A stretch of DNA of 6,246 nucleotides from Pseudorhodobacter antarcticus (lineage in GTDB: Bacteria; Pseudomonadota; Alphaproteobacteria; Rhodobacterales; Rhodobacteraceae): NCBI GenBank assembly GCA_945861995.1, contig CAMAWZ010000147.1:1-6246 (forward strand), in the 5' to 3' direction. Position numbers and translations under genes: made by a program. Positions 5,826 to 6,246 of this stretch are shown one piece after another. How positions within the stretch are numbered: the stretch's first letter is position 1; each line of letters starts with the position of its first letter. The notes under the pieces are model-generated. The model was not told the DNA's origin. It made no database searches and saw only the letters and a program-made list of their open reading frames with translations.

Positions 5826-6246
5826 ATGAAATCAGTATTCTTGACCGCAACCGCAGCCCTTGCATTGACCGCTGGCATGGCATTCGCCGAAAACCCCATG
5901 GTGGGCGGCGCAGCCATGATGGAAACCAAGAACATCGTTGAAAACGCAGCAAATTCCGCCGATCACACCACTTTGGTTACGGCCGTTCAGGCGGCAGGCC
6001 TTGTCGAAACCCTGTCGGGCGCTGGCCCCTTCACCGTATTTGCCCCCACCAATGACGCCTTTGCTAAACTGCCAGCAGGCACTGTGGAAACGCTGCTAAC
6101 GCCTGAAAACAAAGACCAGTTGGCCAAGATTTTGACCTGTCACGTTGTCGGCGCCAAGGCGATGGCCGCTGGCGTGCTGGGCATGATCGAGGCTGATGGC
6201 GGCGCGCACAAAGTGGGCACGGCTGGCGGCTGCGAGCTGACGCTGA
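5826..6246 (+). CDS. Secreted fasciclin (FAS1) domain protein (3' end cut by the window)
   Basis: 140 codons are visible and the frame stays open to the edge. Residues 1-21 form a signal peptide: a short basic start (MK), a hydrophobic core and an AFA cleavage site before Glu22. The mature protein is therefore periplasmic or secreted. The FAS1 domain follows. [24 protein letters not shown] opens it, [15 protein letters not shown] (69-83) is the conserved H1 box, and [15 protein letters not shown] (99-113) corresponds to the second conserved region, usually YHVV. Two cysteines (C105, C136) could form a disulfide outside the cytoplasm. FAS1 proteins are adhesion or matrix-related; a substrate is not known here. 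Most bacterial single-domain forms are 150-190 residues, so perhaps 20-40 residues are missing. Its position after an ECF/RskA-type pair mirrors mycobacterial SigK control of MPT70/MPT83. Confidence 0.92.
   Translation, partial: MKSVFLTATAALALTAGMAFAENPMVGGAAMMETKNIVENAANSADHTTLVTAVQAAGLVETLSGAGPFTVFAPTNDAFAKLPAGTVETLLTPENKDQLAKILTCHVVGAKAMAAGVLGMIEADGGAHKVGTAGGCELTL

Overview
The window looks like ordinary chromosomal DNA from an alphaproteobacterium, most likely a Rhodobacterales/Roseobacter-type organism. That assignment is inferred from protein family types: the long two-domain dCTP deaminase, the cupin plus corrinoid-activator (ASKHA) pair, and the ECF sigma/RskA-type anti-sigma/fasciclin trio. 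It also fits the fairly GC-rich, tightly packed, co-oriented genes. All convincing genes are on the + strand, and both ends of the window cut through a gene. I see no rRNA, tRNA, CRISPR array, insertion sequence or phage gene.

Left part (1-1922): the C-terminal two thirds of a 2'-deoxycytidine 5'-triphosphate deaminase (dcd) is followed almost without a gap by a family III (CaiB/BaiF) CoA-transferase of unknown substrate.

Middle (1923-4445): a 79-bp gap with a perfect 7-bp inverted repeat precedes a GTG-started single-domain cupin. Its stop codon overlaps (ATGA) the start of a 676-residue protein with an N-terminal [2Fe-2S] ferredoxin domain and a C-terminal ASKHA ATPase domain. The second protein is a RACo-type reductive activator of corrinoid proteins. 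Such activators re-reduce Co(II) to Co(I) for B12-dependent methyl transfer. No corrinoid protein or methyltransferase is visible here, so the partner must be elsewhere, possibly beyond the window or at another locus.

Right part (4446-6246): an ECF sigma factor gene overlaps (ATGA) an anti-sigma factor gene with one membrane segment and an RskA-type C-terminal domain. About 100 bp later a secreted fasciclin (FAS1) protein begins and runs off the window. This matches the logic of the mycobacterial SigK-RskA-MPT70/MPT83 system, where the sigma factor drives fasciclin-domain proteins. The gap before the fasciclin gene is highly organised: an A/T tract, an ECF-like promoter (GAAAC-N17-CGTT), a leader hairpin and a strong Shine-Dalgarno. 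The sigma gene has no visible Shine-Dalgarno, and a possible -10 lies so close to its ATG that a leaderless transcript is plausible.

The most interesting parts are the sigma/anti-sigma/fasciclin module with its candidate regulon promoter, and the orphan cupin-RACo pair. Neither is clearly an unknown system, but the first is a testable self-contained regulatory circuit.
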